Shown: positions 35,768 to 44,197 of the stretch, one piece after another
Numbering within the stretch: the stretch's first letter is position 1
Layout of the letters: every line of letters starts with the position of its first letter
Notes under the pieces: model-generated
The model's database searches: none
Told to the model about the DNA's origin: nothing
Seen by the model: the letters and a program-made list of their open reading frames with translations, nothing else
Position numbers and translations under genes: made by a program
Source of the DNA: CAVHXA01 sp963639765
GTDB lineage: Bacteria; Bacillota; Clostridia; Oscillospirales; Oscillospiraceae
Direction of reading: 5' to 3'
Assembly (NCBI GenBank): GCA_963639765.1
Contig: CAVHXA010000002.1
Coordinates: 71,901-135,900, forward strand
Length of the DNA: 64,000 nt

Positions 35768-35797
35768 AAGCGGGAGAAACATGGATTTCTCCCGCTT
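35768..35797 (+). repeat. Copy 2 of the GGGAGAAATC palindrome family (terminator-like)
   Basis: AAGCGGGAGAAA (35768-35779) pairs with TTTCTCCCGCTT (35786-35797), loop CATGGA, followed by TGCTTTTAT. It lies 26 bases after the lipoprotein stop and probably terminates that operon. Confidence 0.85.
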
Positions 35798-35815
35798 GCT
35801 TTTATCTTCTCCGCA

Positions 35816-36382
35816 TCAGGCACGATCCAGAATGCTCCGGACAGCCGTCTCCGGCAGCCGATGAATCGGAATAACAGGTGTCGGGTCTTTCTCACAGGAG
35901 CCAAGAGTCAGCTCGTACCATCTCACATCGTGCCATTGTCCGGCCTTATAGCCGCAATGATGGTGTGTGGCCGACAGAACAAACCCCATGCTCTCGTGCA
36001 GGCGGGAGCTCGCCTCGTTGGGCACCGTAACAACGCCGTATACGTTTTTCACACCCTGCAGCTGCAGCAGCTGCAGCAGCGCGCGGTACATTCTACGGCC
36101 CAGACCCATCCCGCGTGCGGAAGGAGCGAGATAGATCGATGCCTCAGCACACCATTGGTAGGCTGCGCGTTCAAAGGCGCGATGCGCATAGGCATAGCCC
36201 AGAATCCGATTGTCTTCCTGCCAGACCAGATAGGGATACTCCGCACCAAAGGTCTCCATGCGCCTGGCAAACTCTTCGTTGCTCGGCAAGGTATACTCAA
36301 AGGTGACAGATGTATGAATGTAGTCCGCATAGATTCCAAGCAGCTCCCCGCAATCCTCCGGGACGGCAAAACGAAGCGCCAT
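35816..36382 (-). CDS. GNAT acetyltransferase, phosphinothricin-acetyltransferase-like
   Basis: The 188-residue protein has the single GNAT fold typical of the Pat/YncA group: YIHTSVTFEYTLPSNEEF near the start, AYAHRAFERAAYQWCAEASI, and the acetyl-CoA loop APSARGMGLGRRMYRALL. The ending VPNEASSRLHESMGFV is also typical. Such enzymes N-acetylate small amines or amino-acid analogues. The ATG at 36382 follows AAAGGAGG; longer frames upstream lack support. A good promoter lies at 36443. It is a single-gene unit converging on the lipoprotein operon, and nothing ties it to the redox island. Confidence 0.9.
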   Translation of the reverse strand: MALRFAVPEDCGELLGIYADYIHTSVTFEYTLPSNEEFARRMETFGAEYPYLVWQEDNRILGYAYAHRAFERAAYQWCAEASIYLAPSARGMGLGRRMYRALLQLLQLQGVKNVYGVVTVPNEASSRLHESMGFVLSATHHHCGYKAGQWHDVRWYELTLGSCEKDPTPVIPIHRLPETAVRSILDRA

Positions 36383-36442
36383 GGGCAACTCCTCCTTTTG
36401 TTCCGGATATTCTCCTTGTTCGATGCAATCCTTTCTCAGCCT

Positions 36443-36471
36443 ATGGTAGCACAGTCCCACTGCACCGTCAA
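36443..36471 (-). promoter_or_regulatory. Sigma-70 promoter for the GNAT gene
   Basis: On the minus strand, TTGACG (36471-36466) and TACCAT (36448-36443) are 17 bases apart. Confidence 0.7.
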
Positions 36472-36559
36472 TCGCTCCGTCCGGGCCGTGTCCGCAACTC
36501 ACCGATCTTTTCTTTTCCGGGCAAAATCGCGCAAACCGCCGTTTTGACTGTTTCCTTGC

Positions 36560-36587
36560 TTGACATTCCGCTCCCGTCTGCTATAGT
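36560..36587 (+). promoter_or_regulatory. Sigma-70 promoter for the polysaccharide deacetylase
   Basis: TTGACA (36560-36565) and TATAGT (36582-36587) are 16 bases apart, about 90 bases before the start codon. Confidence 0.75.
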
Positions 36588-36674
36588 AATTGTTGTGGAT
36601 TCTGCATTTGCTCTGCAGGAACACAATCACATATGCCCTGTTCTTTCAATTTATTCATGAAATCAGGTTCTGCC

Positions 36675-37829
36675 ATGCGCTACATATTCCGTCTTTTTCG
36701 CATCCTGCTCGCTCCGATGGTCTTGGCGATTTTGCTCACTGCCTCCGTTTCAGCCACAAAGCCGCAGCCCGTTCCGGATGCACCTCCTCCGCCCCGCTTT
36801 CCCGGAAGTATCCGCGAAGAACAGCTGTTTCCGGGCTGTCTTGTTTCCCCCGCTCCGCCGCCGCACGGGCCTCACCACGGACACACCTACACCTGCAGCA
36901 CATCACCGGCTACATGTCTGAGCCCGGAAATCAAAACCTATCGCTGTGTGCACTGCGGCCACGCCTTTCAATGGACCGGCAATCAGCTGGGAAACCACAG
37001 CTATTCGCCACCGCAGGTCATTCCGCCCACAGCCGCCTCCCGTGGATATACGCTGCGGACCTGCGCGCTGTGCGGCGAACAGGAATGCACCAACATCACA
37101 TACCTTGAATATGGTGACGAAATCCGTTTCCTGATATACCACGAGGTAATGCCGCAGGCTTATATCGACAATCTGCGCGGCAGCCGGTCTATGTTTGTCT
37201 CCTCAGAAAACTTCCGCAGTCAGATGGAGCTGCTGAAGCAGGAGGGCTGCTATGTCATGCGTATCGAAGAGGCCACCGATGCGCTGATGGGGCTGCAGCC
37301 CATCCCGGCACGAGCTGTGTGCATCTGTTTTGACGACGGCTATAAATCCAATATCGAATATGCAGCGCCCATTTTGCGTGAATACGGCTATCCCGCCGTG
37401 ATTTACGTAACCATGTACGCTCTGGGCGGCGACTATCAGCCGGAGTTTGACCCGCGCGGCATACAAAAGCTTTCCCTTTTTGAATATGAGCCCTATCGCG
37501 ATCTGATTACCCTTGGCTGCCATACATGGTGGCACCATCTGGATATGCGCAGCTGCTCTCTTGAAGAGCTGCAGGCTGATTTTGAGATGTGCCGTCAAAC
37601 CTACCCCGACTATACCGAATATTTTGCCTATCCCCTCGGCTGCTGGACACAGGATATTGCACAGCTTCTTGCTCAGCTTGGCTTTCGCTCGGCTGTAACC
37701 ACCGAAGCGCGTCCCGCCCTGTTGGGTGACAACCTCTACGGCATCCCCCGCTACGGAATTTACGGATGGTATACCGATCAGGACCTTTACCGAATTCTCA
37801 ACGACCCCGGTCCGCAGCATATCCGCTGA
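36675..37829 (+). CDS. Secreted polysaccharide deacetylase (NodB domain)
   Basis: This 384-residue protein starts with a signal peptide or membrane anchor (FRLFRILLAPMVLAILLTAS). It then has a Pro-rich stretch and a Cys-paired segment (CVHCGHAFQW, then CALCGEQECTN), and a NodB domain. The domain has ICFDDGYKSN with the catalytic/metal Asp pair and HTWWHHLDM supplying the metal histidines. Such enzymes remove acetyl groups from N-acetylglucosamine in peptidoglycan or other glycans. ATG 36675 was chosen by the signal peptide; an ATG at 36660 is possible. The Cys pairs could bind zinc or form disulfides. Confidence 0.87.
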   Translation: MRYIFRLFRILLAPMVLAILLTASVSATKPQPVPDAPPPPRFPGSIREEQLFPGCLVSPAPPPHGPHHGHTYTCSTSPATCLSPEIKTYRCVHCGHAFQWTGNQLGNHSYSPPQVIPPTAASRGYTLRTCALCGEQECTNITYLEYGDEIRFLIYHEVMPQAYIDNLRGSRSMFVSSENFRSQMELLKQEGCYVMRIEEATDALMGLQPIPARAVCICFDDGYKSNIEYAAPILREYGYPAVIYVTMYALGGDYQPEFDPRGIQKLSLFEYEPYRDLITLGCHTWWHHLDMRSCSLEELQADFEMCRQTYPDYTEYFAYPLGCWTQDIAQLLAQLGFRSAVTTEARPALLGDNLYGIPRYGIYGWYTDQDLYRILNDPGPQHIR

Positions 37830-37982
37830 GATCCCGCTGCAGTCAGCGGTGCAGCTCTCCGGCACAATATTCTGCAATGAAAACTCGCACATTTCTCTTC
37901 TCCTATGGCTGTTGAATGCACCCTGCGCAGGCCGGTTTTCGGCTCGCAATTAATTACCTACTAAAACGGTGGATATTTATGC

Positions 37983-38005
37983 CCGGCCCCTTGAAAAGGG
38001 GCCGG
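37983..38005. other. GC-rich hairpin overlapping the Fe-S operon promoter
   Basis: CCGGCCCCTT (37983-37992) pairs perfectly with AAGGGGCCGG (37996-38005), loop GAA. The -35 element TTGAAA (37991-37996) lies at its tip. It may be a terminator for upstream transcription or a protein-binding palindrome controlling the operon. Confidence 0.6.
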
Positions 38006-38019
38006 AATTATGCTATTAT
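37991..38019 (+). promoter_or_regulatory. Promoter of the smsCB-rlmH operon
   Basis: TTGAAA (37991-37996) and TATTAT (38014-38019) are 17 bases apart, 30 bases before the SmsC start. Confidence 0.7.
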
Positions 38020-38048
38020 TCTGCTGAACGAGAAAGCGAGGGAGCTAT

Positions 38049-38771
38049 ATGCTGAAATTGACCGACCTTTGCGTAGCCGGAGACACCGGCGGCGAGATCC
38101 TGAAATCCATCCAACTCGAAATTCCGGACCATCGGTTTGTGGTTATCACCGGGCCGAACGGTGGCGGAAAAACCACGTTGGCCAAGGCCATCATGGGCAT
38201 CATGCCCGCCAAAAGCGGCTGCATGCAATGGCAGGGTCAGGATATCACAAATCTGAATGTCACGCAGCGGGCCAGGCTGGGCATCGGCTACAGCTTTCAG
38301 CAGCCTCCGCGCTTTAAGGGCCTGCGTGTATGCGACCTTCTGAACGTTGCTGCCGGCCACGAGCTCACCCGCGACGAATGCTGCAGCCTGCTCACCCGTG
38401 TTGGCCTTTGCGCAGGAGACTATCTCGACCGCGATGTAGATACCAGTCTGTCCGGCGGCGAGGTCAAGCGCATTGAGATTGCAACCATTCTTGCCCGAAG
38501 CTGTGATCTGATGATCTTCGACGAGCCCGAAGCCGGCATCGACCTGTGGAGCTTTCAGCGCCTGACCGAAACCTTTCAAGCCATCCACAGCGAGGGGAAG
38601 GCAACCCTGATTATCATCTCGCACCAGGAGCGCATTATCCGCCTTGCCGATGAGATCATTCTGCTTTCTGCCGGGCGGGTAACGCGGCGCGGTTCCGCAG
38701 ACGAGATCTACCCGGCCATCTTTTCCGACACGATCGGCGAATGCAGCTATCTGGGAGGTGCCAAAGCATGA
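38049..38771 (+). CDS. sufC: Fe-S assembly ATPase, SufC/SmsC-type
   Basis: This 240-residue ABC-type ATPase belongs to the SufC group, which drives Fe-S cluster assembly on its SufB-like partner rather than transport. It shows Walker A GPNGGGKTT, the SufC-type FQQPPRFKGL segment, signature LSGGEVKRIEIATIL and Walker B LMIFDEPEAGIDLWS. There is no membrane segment. It overlaps the SufB-like gene by four bases. With no SufD, SufS or SufU gene nearby, the two genes fit the SUF-like minimal system (SmsC-SmsB) known in many anaerobes. Confidence 0.92.
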   Translation: MLKLTDLCVAGDTGGEILKSIQLEIPDHRFVVITGPNGGGKTTLAKAIMGIMPAKSGCMQWQGQDITNLNVTQRARLGIGYSFQQPPRFKGLRVCDLLNVAAGHELTRDECCSLLTRVGLCAGDYLDRDVDTSLSGGEVKRIEIATILARSCDLMIFDEPEAGIDLWSFQRLTETFQAIHSEGKATLIIISHQERIIRLADEIILLSAGRVTRRGSADEIYPAIFSDTIGECSYLGGAKA

Positions 38772-39694
38772 TTGAGCTGACCGACATTCAGAAAAGGATT
38801 CTGCAAACAGTAGCCGGCCTGAAAAACCGGCCGGAATCCGGTGCGTTTAATCTGCGGCTCAACGGTCAGGGCTCCGGCCGCCGCAGCACCGAGCATATCC
38901 GTATTGACCCGAAAACAGACAACCCCGGTATCGAAATCCATATTCAGCCCGGTACAAAGGGTGAATCGGTCCATATTCCCGTGCTTCTGACCGAATCCGG
39001 ACTGAAAGACATGGTCTACAACGACTTCTATGTCGGTGACGGGTCCGATGTAACCATCGTAGCCGGCTGCGGCATTAACAACTGCGGCTGTGACGATGCG
39101 CAGCACGACGGCGTTCACACCTTCTACATCGGCAAAAACGCGCATGTGATCTATACCGAAAAGCATTATGGCGAAGGTTCCGGCGGCAAGCGAATCATGA
39201 ACCCGCAGACCGTGGTCTATCTCGACGAAGGTGCCTCCATGGAAATGGAAACCGTGCAGATTCGCGGCATTGACGACACACACCGCTCCGTCAAGGCCGA
39301 GCTGAAGGCCGGATCTGAGCTGGTAGTCACCGAACGCATTCTTACGCATGCGCAACAGAGCGCCACCTCTGAAATGACGGTTCGTCTTATCGGACAGGAC
39401 GCAAAAACCCGTGTGATCTCACGTGCTGTTGCCAAGGACGACTCCACACAGATATTCTATCCGCGCGTAATCGGCGAATGTGCCTGCTTCGGTCACGTGC
39501 AGTGTGATGCCATCATCATGGATCACGCAAAGGTGCGCTCCATTCCCGAAATTTCTGCCAACCACGTCGACGCCAGTCTGATCCACGAGGCCGCAATCGG
39601 CAAAATTGCCGGTGAACAGCTTCTCAAGCTCATGACTCTGGGCCTTACTTCCGAGCAGGCCGAAGAAAAAATTCTCGAAGGATTTCTGCGCTGA
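38768..39694 (+). CDS. Fe-S assembly scaffold, SufB/SmsB-type
   Basis: The 308-residue protein is a short SufB/SufD-family scaffold. It has the family beta-helix segments: AGCGINNCGCDDAQHDGVH (an unusual Cys-rich stretch), KNAHVIYTEKHYGEGSGGKR, and the C-terminal core GHVQCDAIIMDHAKVRSIPE with EAAIGKIAGEQLLKLMTLGL. SufB itself is about 470 residues, so this is the shorter SmsB type. It should form the site where a cluster is built, with the ATPase encoded just upstream. Cysteines at CGINNCGC are likely iron or sulfur ligands (inference). Confidence 0.9.
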   Translation: MIELTDIQKRILQTVAGLKNRPESGAFNLRLNGQGSGRRSTEHIRIDPKTDNPGIEIHIQPGTKGESVHIPVLLTESGLKDMVYNDFYVGDGSDVTIVAGCGINNCGCDDAQHDGVHTFYIGKNAHVIYTEKHYGEGSGGKRIMNPQTVVYLDEGASMEMETVQIRGIDDTHRSVKAELKAGSELVVTERILTHAQQSATSEMTVRLIGQDAKTRVISRAVAKDDSTQIFYPRVIGECACFGHVQCDAIIMDHAKVRSIPEISANHVDASLIHEAAIGKIAGEQLLKLMTLGLTSEQAEEKILEGFLR

Positions 39695-40176
39695 TGCCTC
39701 AGCTGACCGTCATTGCCACAGGCAAGCTCAAAGAACAATATTACCGTCAGGCGGTTCAGGAATATGCAAAACGTCTGGGTGCACATGCACAGCTCACGCT
39801 GATCGAGCTGCCGGAGCAAAGGCTTCCGGACAACCCAAGTCCGGCTCAGATTCACTCGGCACTCGAAAAAGAAGCCGAGGCTGTCAGAGCCCGGCTTCCA
39901 AAAGGTGCCTATCTCGTTTTGCTCACGCCAGAGGGTCGCCTGCTTTCTTCTGTTGATCTGGCCGACCGTATGGCTGCGCTGCAGGCCGGCGGGCGCAGCT
40001 CCATTGTCTTTGTACTGGGTTCAAGCTACGGACTCTCCGACAGCCTCAAATCACAGGCGGATCTGCTGCTGAGCATGTCAAAAATGACCTTTCCGCACCA
40101 TCTTGCACGAGTGATGCTGCTTGAACAGCTATACCGCAGTCAGAGCATTCTGTCCGGAAGCCGCTATCACAAATAG
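39694..40176 (+). CDS. rlmH: 23S rRNA pseudouridine-1915 N3-methyltransferase
   Basis: RlmH methylates pseudouridine 1915 in helix 69 of 23S rRNA using S-adenosylmethionine. The 160-residue protein is a SPOUT methylase with the expected start (LTVIATGKLKEQYYRQAVQEY), the cofactor knot (IVFVLGSSYGLSD) and the C-terminal end MTFPHHLARVMLLEQLYRS followed by HK. Its ATG overlaps the stop of the Fe-S scaffold gene, so it is coupled to that pair. A repeat-family hairpin follows 80 bases downstream. Confidence 0.97.
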   Translation: MPQLTVIATGKLKEQYYRQAVQEYAKRLGAHAQLTLIELPEQRLPDNPSPAQIHSALEKEAEAVRARLPKGAYLVLLTPEGRLLSSVDLADRMAALQAGGRSSIVFVLGSSYGLSDSLKSQADLLLSMSKMTFPHHLARVMLLEQLYRSQSILSGSRYHK

Positions 40177-40256
40177 GCATCTTTCCTGCTCTGTACCGGA
40201 TGCCGCAAAGTCGTCATATGGTCCCCTGCGGGCCTGCCCTGTTAACAATTCAGAAC

Positions 40257-40296
40257 CAGCGGGAGAAATCACGAAATGCTACGATTTCTCCCGCTG
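40257..40296. repeat. Copy 3 of the GGGAGAAATC palindrome family
   Basis: CAGCGGGAGAAATC (40257-40270) pairs perfectly with GATTTCTCCCGCTG (40283-40296) around a 12-base loop. It lies between convergent genes (rlmH and the SLH protein) and could terminate both. Confidence 0.88.
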
Positions 40297-40358
40297 AACT
40301 GTTTCAAACGCTCCTGTTTCGCAGATCAACGCACTTTTTCAGCTGCTTTACCGTATTC

Positions 40359-41303
40359 TCATCCAATGCGGCTGAGAATGTTCTGCAGAATCTGCGCTGC
40401 CTCTGCCCGAGTGATTGTGTTGTCTCCGAGGAAGACATAGTCTGACCCGGAACGATAGCCGTCAATGCCGCCGCAGGACTCCAAAAAGGCGCAGAACGGC
40501 GCATAGCTGCTGTCCTCCGGCACATCCGCAAAGCCGTGTGTCTGACGGTCAGGCAGCCCAATACCGGCCTGTTCCTGCGCATATTGCAGCACAAGTGCCG
40601 TCAGGCGCGCGGTTTCATAGCGAGTCAGCGGCTCGAAAATCTGCGCGTGAAGCGACAGAGTCCCGTTCAGAAGTTCGGCTCCGGACAGCCATTCTGTTCC
40701 CTGTGTTTCTGTCCGGGGAAGCAGCTTCAGCTGCTCGGCTGCGTATCGATACAGAACAGTAAGATATTCGCCGCCGGTAATTTCTTCTTCGGGTCGAAAG
40801 CTCCCGTCCGGCATGCCGCTGATCAATCCGTTATCTGCCGCATATTTTACGGCATTGTAATACCAGTCATCCTTCTGCACATCCGAAAATTCTCTGTCCG
40901 CCTGTTGCTCTGCCGGACGAATTGTTCCAACCATCCGCGGGCTGTCGGAGATTTCGGCACCGATGAGAATCACCGCACAATCCTGCCAGGAGGCAGGACG
41001 CACCCCTGAAAAGACAACCGTATTGTTTTCGGCAGCAGCCTGGGCTACATAAATCGCGTCGCTCAGCCGTATCTGATATTCCTGCGGCTTTCCGGAATCA
41101 TCCAGCTGCGCCGGAACGACCAGCAGCAGGCACTCTCCGGAGACATTCTCCGTGCGCATTGTTAAGGACATGCTGTCGTTGCTCCAAGTCATCCCGGTCC
41201 CGGGCTGCGGATCTGTCCGGATCGGTGCTGCTGCCACGACCCCGATGCTTAGTATAAAAAGCAGCACGACCGCTTTCATCAGGCATTGCAAAGTCCGTCT
41301 CAT
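40359..41303 (-). CDS. Secreted S-layer-homology (SLH) domain protein
   Basis: The 314-residue protein has a signal peptide (CLMKAVVLLFILSIGVVAAA), an N-terminal part of about 110 residues that I do not recognise, and a C-terminal part with two or three SLH repeats: FSDVQKDDWYYNAVKYAADN, then GLISGMPDGSFRPEEEITGG, and later GFADVPEDSSYAPFCAFLES with ITRAEAAQIL. SLH repeats bind cell-wall polymer, so it should be attached to the outer wall. The ATG at 41303 follows GAGGGGA. It has its own promoter, divergent from the Dlt-like operon. Confidence 0.88.
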   Translation of the reverse strand: MRRTLQCLMKAVVLLFILSIGVVAAAPIRTDPQPGTGMTWSNDSMSLTMRTENVSGECLLLVVPAQLDDSGKPQEYQIRLSDAIYVAQAAAENNTVVFSGVRPASWQDCAVILIGAEISDSPRMVGTIRPAEQQADREFSDVQKDDWYYNAVKYAADNGLISGMPDGSFRPEEEITGGEYLTVLYRYAAEQLKLLPRTETQGTEWLSGAELLNGTLSLHAQIFEPLTRYETARLTALVLQYAQEQAGIGLPDRQTHGFADVPEDSSYAPFCAFLESCGGIDGYRSGSDYVFLGDNTITRAEAAQILQNILSRIG

Positions 41304-41330
41304 TTCCAATCCCCCTCGTTTCTCTTCGGT

Positions 41331-41359
41331 ATGATACACAAATTCAGACCGGGTTGCAA
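41331..41359 (-). promoter_or_regulatory. Promoter of the SLH gene
   Basis: On the minus strand, TTGCAA (41359-41354) and TATCAT (41336-41331) are 17 bases apart. It overlaps the long inverted repeat at 41340-41381. Confidence 0.65.
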
Positions 41360-41381
41360 GAGTTTCGCTCGGTCTGAATTT
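41340..41381. promoter_or_regulatory. 12-bp inverted repeat in a divergent promoter region
   Basis: AAATTCAGACCG (41340-41351) and CGGTCTGAATTT (41370-41381) are perfect complements 18 bases apart. The repeat covers the SLH promoter and ends 17 bases before the -35 of the Dlt-like operon, so it could bind a regulator of both. Confidence 0.55.
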
Positions 41382-41397
41382 CATTGCAGGGTATATA

Positions 41398-41426
41398 TTG
41401 ACGAACCCGGTGCCGGTTTGTATAAT
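41398..41426 (+). promoter_or_regulatory. Sigma-70 promoter of the Dlt-like operon
   Basis: TTGACG (41398-41403) and TATAAT (41421-41426) are 17 bases apart, about 70 bases upstream of the first gene. Confidence 0.85.
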
Positions 41427-41497
41427 TTAAGGCAGTTTGTGAATAAATCGTAAAATCCCTGTGTTTTTTCTTGCAGGGCCGCCAAGGAGCCACCCTT

Positions 41498-42982
41498 ATG
41501 ACAACCATTCCTGACTATCTTTCCGCCAGCGCAGCCAGTTTCCCAGACCGCGTTGCCGTGTCAGACGGCACAGAGCAATACACCTTCAGCCAGCTTCAAA
41601 GCCGGGCAATGTCTCTTGCCGGTCTGATTGCATCTGAAGTCGGGCCCGGCAGCTTTATCGGCGTATATGCGCATCGCCGTGCCGACACAGTGGCCGGCAT
41701 GCTGGGTGCTGTCCTGGCCGGATGCTGCTATGTTCCGCTGAACCCCGGATATCCTGCCGAAAAGCTGCGTCAGATTCTCCAAGATGCGGATATCCACGTA
41801 ATTCTTGGCTCACCAGACGAAAAAGAGTACCGTCCCGAAGACCTCGGCTGCTCTTATATCGACTGCTCCGCGCCCGGGCCGGATTCGCCTGTCTGTCTGC
41901 CTGCCGTTTCTGCCGATGATCCCTTATACCTGATCTATACCTCCGGTTCTACCGGCCGGCCAAAGGGTATCCTGAAGACACATGCCGCCATGGTCGACTT
42001 CATCGAAGCCTACGTGCAACGCTTCGGATTCGACAGCAGCGAGGTGCTTGGCAACCAGACTCCCTTTGCCTTTGATGCCTCCGCCAAAGATCTCTACCTG
42101 ATGCTGAAAACCGGCTGCCGCATGGAAATCATTCCGTCCGGGCTGTTTTCCTTTCCCGTCAGGCTGATCGAATACCTCAACAGCAGGCAGATTACCATGA
42201 TTTCATGGGTTCCCTCGGCTTTGGCACTGGTATCAAGAATGCGTACCTTTCGTGACATCCTTCCCACCACGCTCAAGCGGGTCTTTTTTGTCGGAGAGGT
42301 CCTTCCGAAAAAAGAGCTGGACGCATGGCGCGAGGCTCTGCCAAACCTGCAGTATGTCAATCTTTTCGGTGCCTCCGAGCTGGCCGGCATCTGCTGCTGC
42401 TACGAAATTCAGCCGGGGCAGTCTCTGCCTGAGGTTCTGCCGATCGGCAAGCCGCTGGGCAACTCACAGATTTTTCTGCTGGGCAGCGACGGCCTGATCA
42501 CGCAGCCCGGCATCGAGGGCGAAATGATCGTAAGCAGTGGTGCTCTGGCCCGCTGCTACCTGAACGACCCCGAAAAAACCGCTGCAGCTCTTTATACCAT
42601 GCACATTGGCGGTGAAGACCGCCGCGTGCTGCGCACCGGCGACCTTGCAATGTATGACACACAATACAACCTGGTCTACCGCTCCCGGCGCGATCACCAG
42701 ATCAAGCATATGGGCTACCGCATCGAGCTTGGCGAAATTGAGGCCGCAGTAAATGCTCTGGACTGCATTAACGAATGCTGCTGCCAGTATGACACAAACC
42801 GCAACCGTATTGTTGTATTCTGCACCACCTCGCGCAGCGACCTTACTCTCCGTTCTCTCAATGCGGAGCTTCAGGCAAAGCTTGCCGACTATATGCTGCC
42901 CGGACGCCTTATTGTACTCGACGAAATGCCGCACAATGCAAACGGAAAGCTGGACCGCACCGGGCTGAAGGCCCGTTTATAA
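41498..42982 (+). CDS. Amino-acid adenylation enzyme, DltA-like
   Basis: This 494-residue ANL-superfamily enzyme should activate a carboxylic acid, probably an amino acid, with ATP and load it on the carrier protein encoded downstream. Motifs are in order: LIYTSGSTGRPKGILKTH (ATP loop), NLFGASELAGICCCYE, VLRTGDLAMY and the C-terminal hinge and lysine region DHQIKHMGYRIELGEIE ending NANGKLDRTGL. It is close in size and layout to DltA, which activates D-alanine. Whether this one also takes D-alanine is uncertain, because the operon includes a decarboxylase-type enzyme. ATG 41498 follows AAGGAG. Confidence 0.87.
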   Translation: MTTIPDYLSASAASFPDRVAVSDGTEQYTFSQLQSRAMSLAGLIASEVGPGSFIGVYAHRRADTVAGMLGAVLAGCCYVPLNPGYPAEKLRQILQDADIHVILGSPDEKEYRPEDLGCSYIDCSAPGPDSPVCLPAVSADDPLYLIYTSGSTGRPKGILKTHAAMVDFIEAYVQRFGFDSSEVLGNQTPFAFDASAKDLYLMLKTGCRMEIIPSGLFSFPVRLIEYLNSRQITMISWVPSALALVSRMRTFRDILPTTLKRVFFVGEVLPKKELDAWREALPNLQYVNLFGASELAGICCCYEIQPGQSLPEVLPIGKPLGNSQIFLLGSDGLITQPGIEGEMIVSSGALARCYLNDPEKTAAALYTMHIGGEDRRVLRTGDLAMYDTQYNLVYRSRRDHQIKHMGYRIELGEIEAAVNALDCINECCCQYDTNRNRIVVFCTTSRSDLTLRSLNAELQAKLADYMLPGRLIVLDEMPHNANGKLDRTGLKARL

Positions 42983-42991
42983 GGAGGCAGT

Positions 42992-44197
42992 ATGGATCAG
43001 ACCACTCTCTTATCCCTGGGGCAGCAGTTTCAAACTCCCCTGTATGTCTTTGACCTCGACAGCTTTCGCCGGCGAGTCTGTCAGGTTGCCCGGGCCTTTG
43101 GTCCGGATATCCGGCTGTGCTACTCCATGAAGGCCAACCCCTTCCTGCTGGGCGGTCTTCCGCCGGAAATCAACTGCCTTGAGGTCTGCTCTCCCGGCGA
43201 ACTGAACATCTGCCATCGGCTGAACGCAGACATGCGTCAGGTGATTTTTTCGGGTGTAAACAAAACCCGCCAAAACGTCCTGCAGGCTGTTGAGTGGGGT
43301 GTCGGCACCTTTACTGCCGAAAGCCGCCTGCATCTTGACTATCTTAACTCCTGTGCCGGGCAGGTCGGTCGGCAGATCCCCGTTCTGCTTCGCCTGACCA
43401 GCGACAACCAGTTCGGCATCGATGAGGCCGAGCTGCGCGAGCTGGTTCGGCGTCGGTCTGACTATCCGAACATCGAAATGGTCGGTCTGCACTATTTTTC
43501 CGGCACGCAAAAAAAGCGTGTGGGTCTGCTGCAGCGTGAGATGGATCGTCTGGAGCAGCTTCTGTGTGATATCGAATCCGAGTCCGGTCTGCGTATGCTT
43601 CAGCTCGAGTATGGTGCCGGCCTCTGGATTGACTATTTCGGTCAGGATCCCGAGTCCGGTGAGCTGGCTCTGCTGGACGAAGCTGCCAATGTCCTGCAGG
43701 CCCAGGCGGCCCGCCGCAGACTCACGGTTGAAATGGGCCGTTTCTTCTCTGCGCCCTGCGGAACCTACCTGACCACCGTAAACGACACCAAGATCAACTG
43801 CGGCTATGCCTATGCCATTTGTGACGGCGGAATCCACCAGATGAACTATGACGGTCAGATAAAAGCCATGCAGGTCCCGCCGCTGACAGTGCTCAATCCC
43901 ACCGGGTCCCCTGCCCGGGACTGGACGCTTTGCGGCAGTCTTTGTACTCCGGGTGATGTGATGGTCCGGCGTGTATGTCTGGCCGGGCTGGACCGCGGCA
44001 GCATGCTGGCCTTCGGCCGTACGGGTGCCTATTCCATCTGCGAGGGAATGGCTATGCTTCTGAGCCGGGATCTTCCTGCCGTAGCCCTGTACAGTCAGGC
44101 CGATGGAGCACGTCTGGTCCGTGATCACCTTGCGCTCGACCCGCTGAACACTCCGGACATTCAAGGAGACAGCCATGCAGCTCATTACAAGCTATGA
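42992..44197 (+). CDS. Fold-III PLP-dependent decarboxylase-like enzyme
   Basis: The 401-residue protein belongs to the ornithine/diaminopimelate decarboxylase group. The PLP lysine lies in CYSMKANP (about residue 48), followed by EVCSPGEL, the substrate region HYFSGTQ, YGAGLWIDYFG (glycine-rich phosphate site) and CGSLCTPGDVM with the active-site Cys/Asp pair. It should remove CO2 from, or otherwise process, an amino acid. Canonical dlt operons lack such a gene, which suggests the operon attaches a modified or decarboxylated building block. It starts 10 bases after the adenylation gene behind AAGGAGG. Confidence 0.88.
   Translation: MDQTTLLSLGQQFQTPLYVFDLDSFRRRVCQVARAFGPDIRLCYSMKANPFLLGGLPPEINCLEVCSPGELNICHRLNADMRQVIFSGVNKTRQNVLQAVEWGVGTFTAESRLHLDYLNSCAGQVGRQIPVLLRLTSDNQFGIDEAELRELVRRRSDYPNIEMVGLHYFSGTQKKRVGLLQREMDRLEQLLCDIESESGLRMLQLEYGAGLWIDYFGQDPESGELALLDEAANVLQAQAARRRLTVEMGRFFSAPCGTYLTTVNDTKINCGYAYAICDGGIHQMNYDGQIKAMQVPPLTVLNPTGSPARDWTLCGSLCTPGDVMVRRVCLAGLDRGSMLAFGRTGAYSICEGMAMLLSRDLPAVALYSQADGARLVRDHLALDPLNTPDIQGDSHAAHYKL

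Noticed and set aside
34603..35904. 433-codon minus-strand frame opposite the lipoprotein at 33970
   Set aside because: Antisense shadow; the lipoprotein signal and paralogue support the plus strand.
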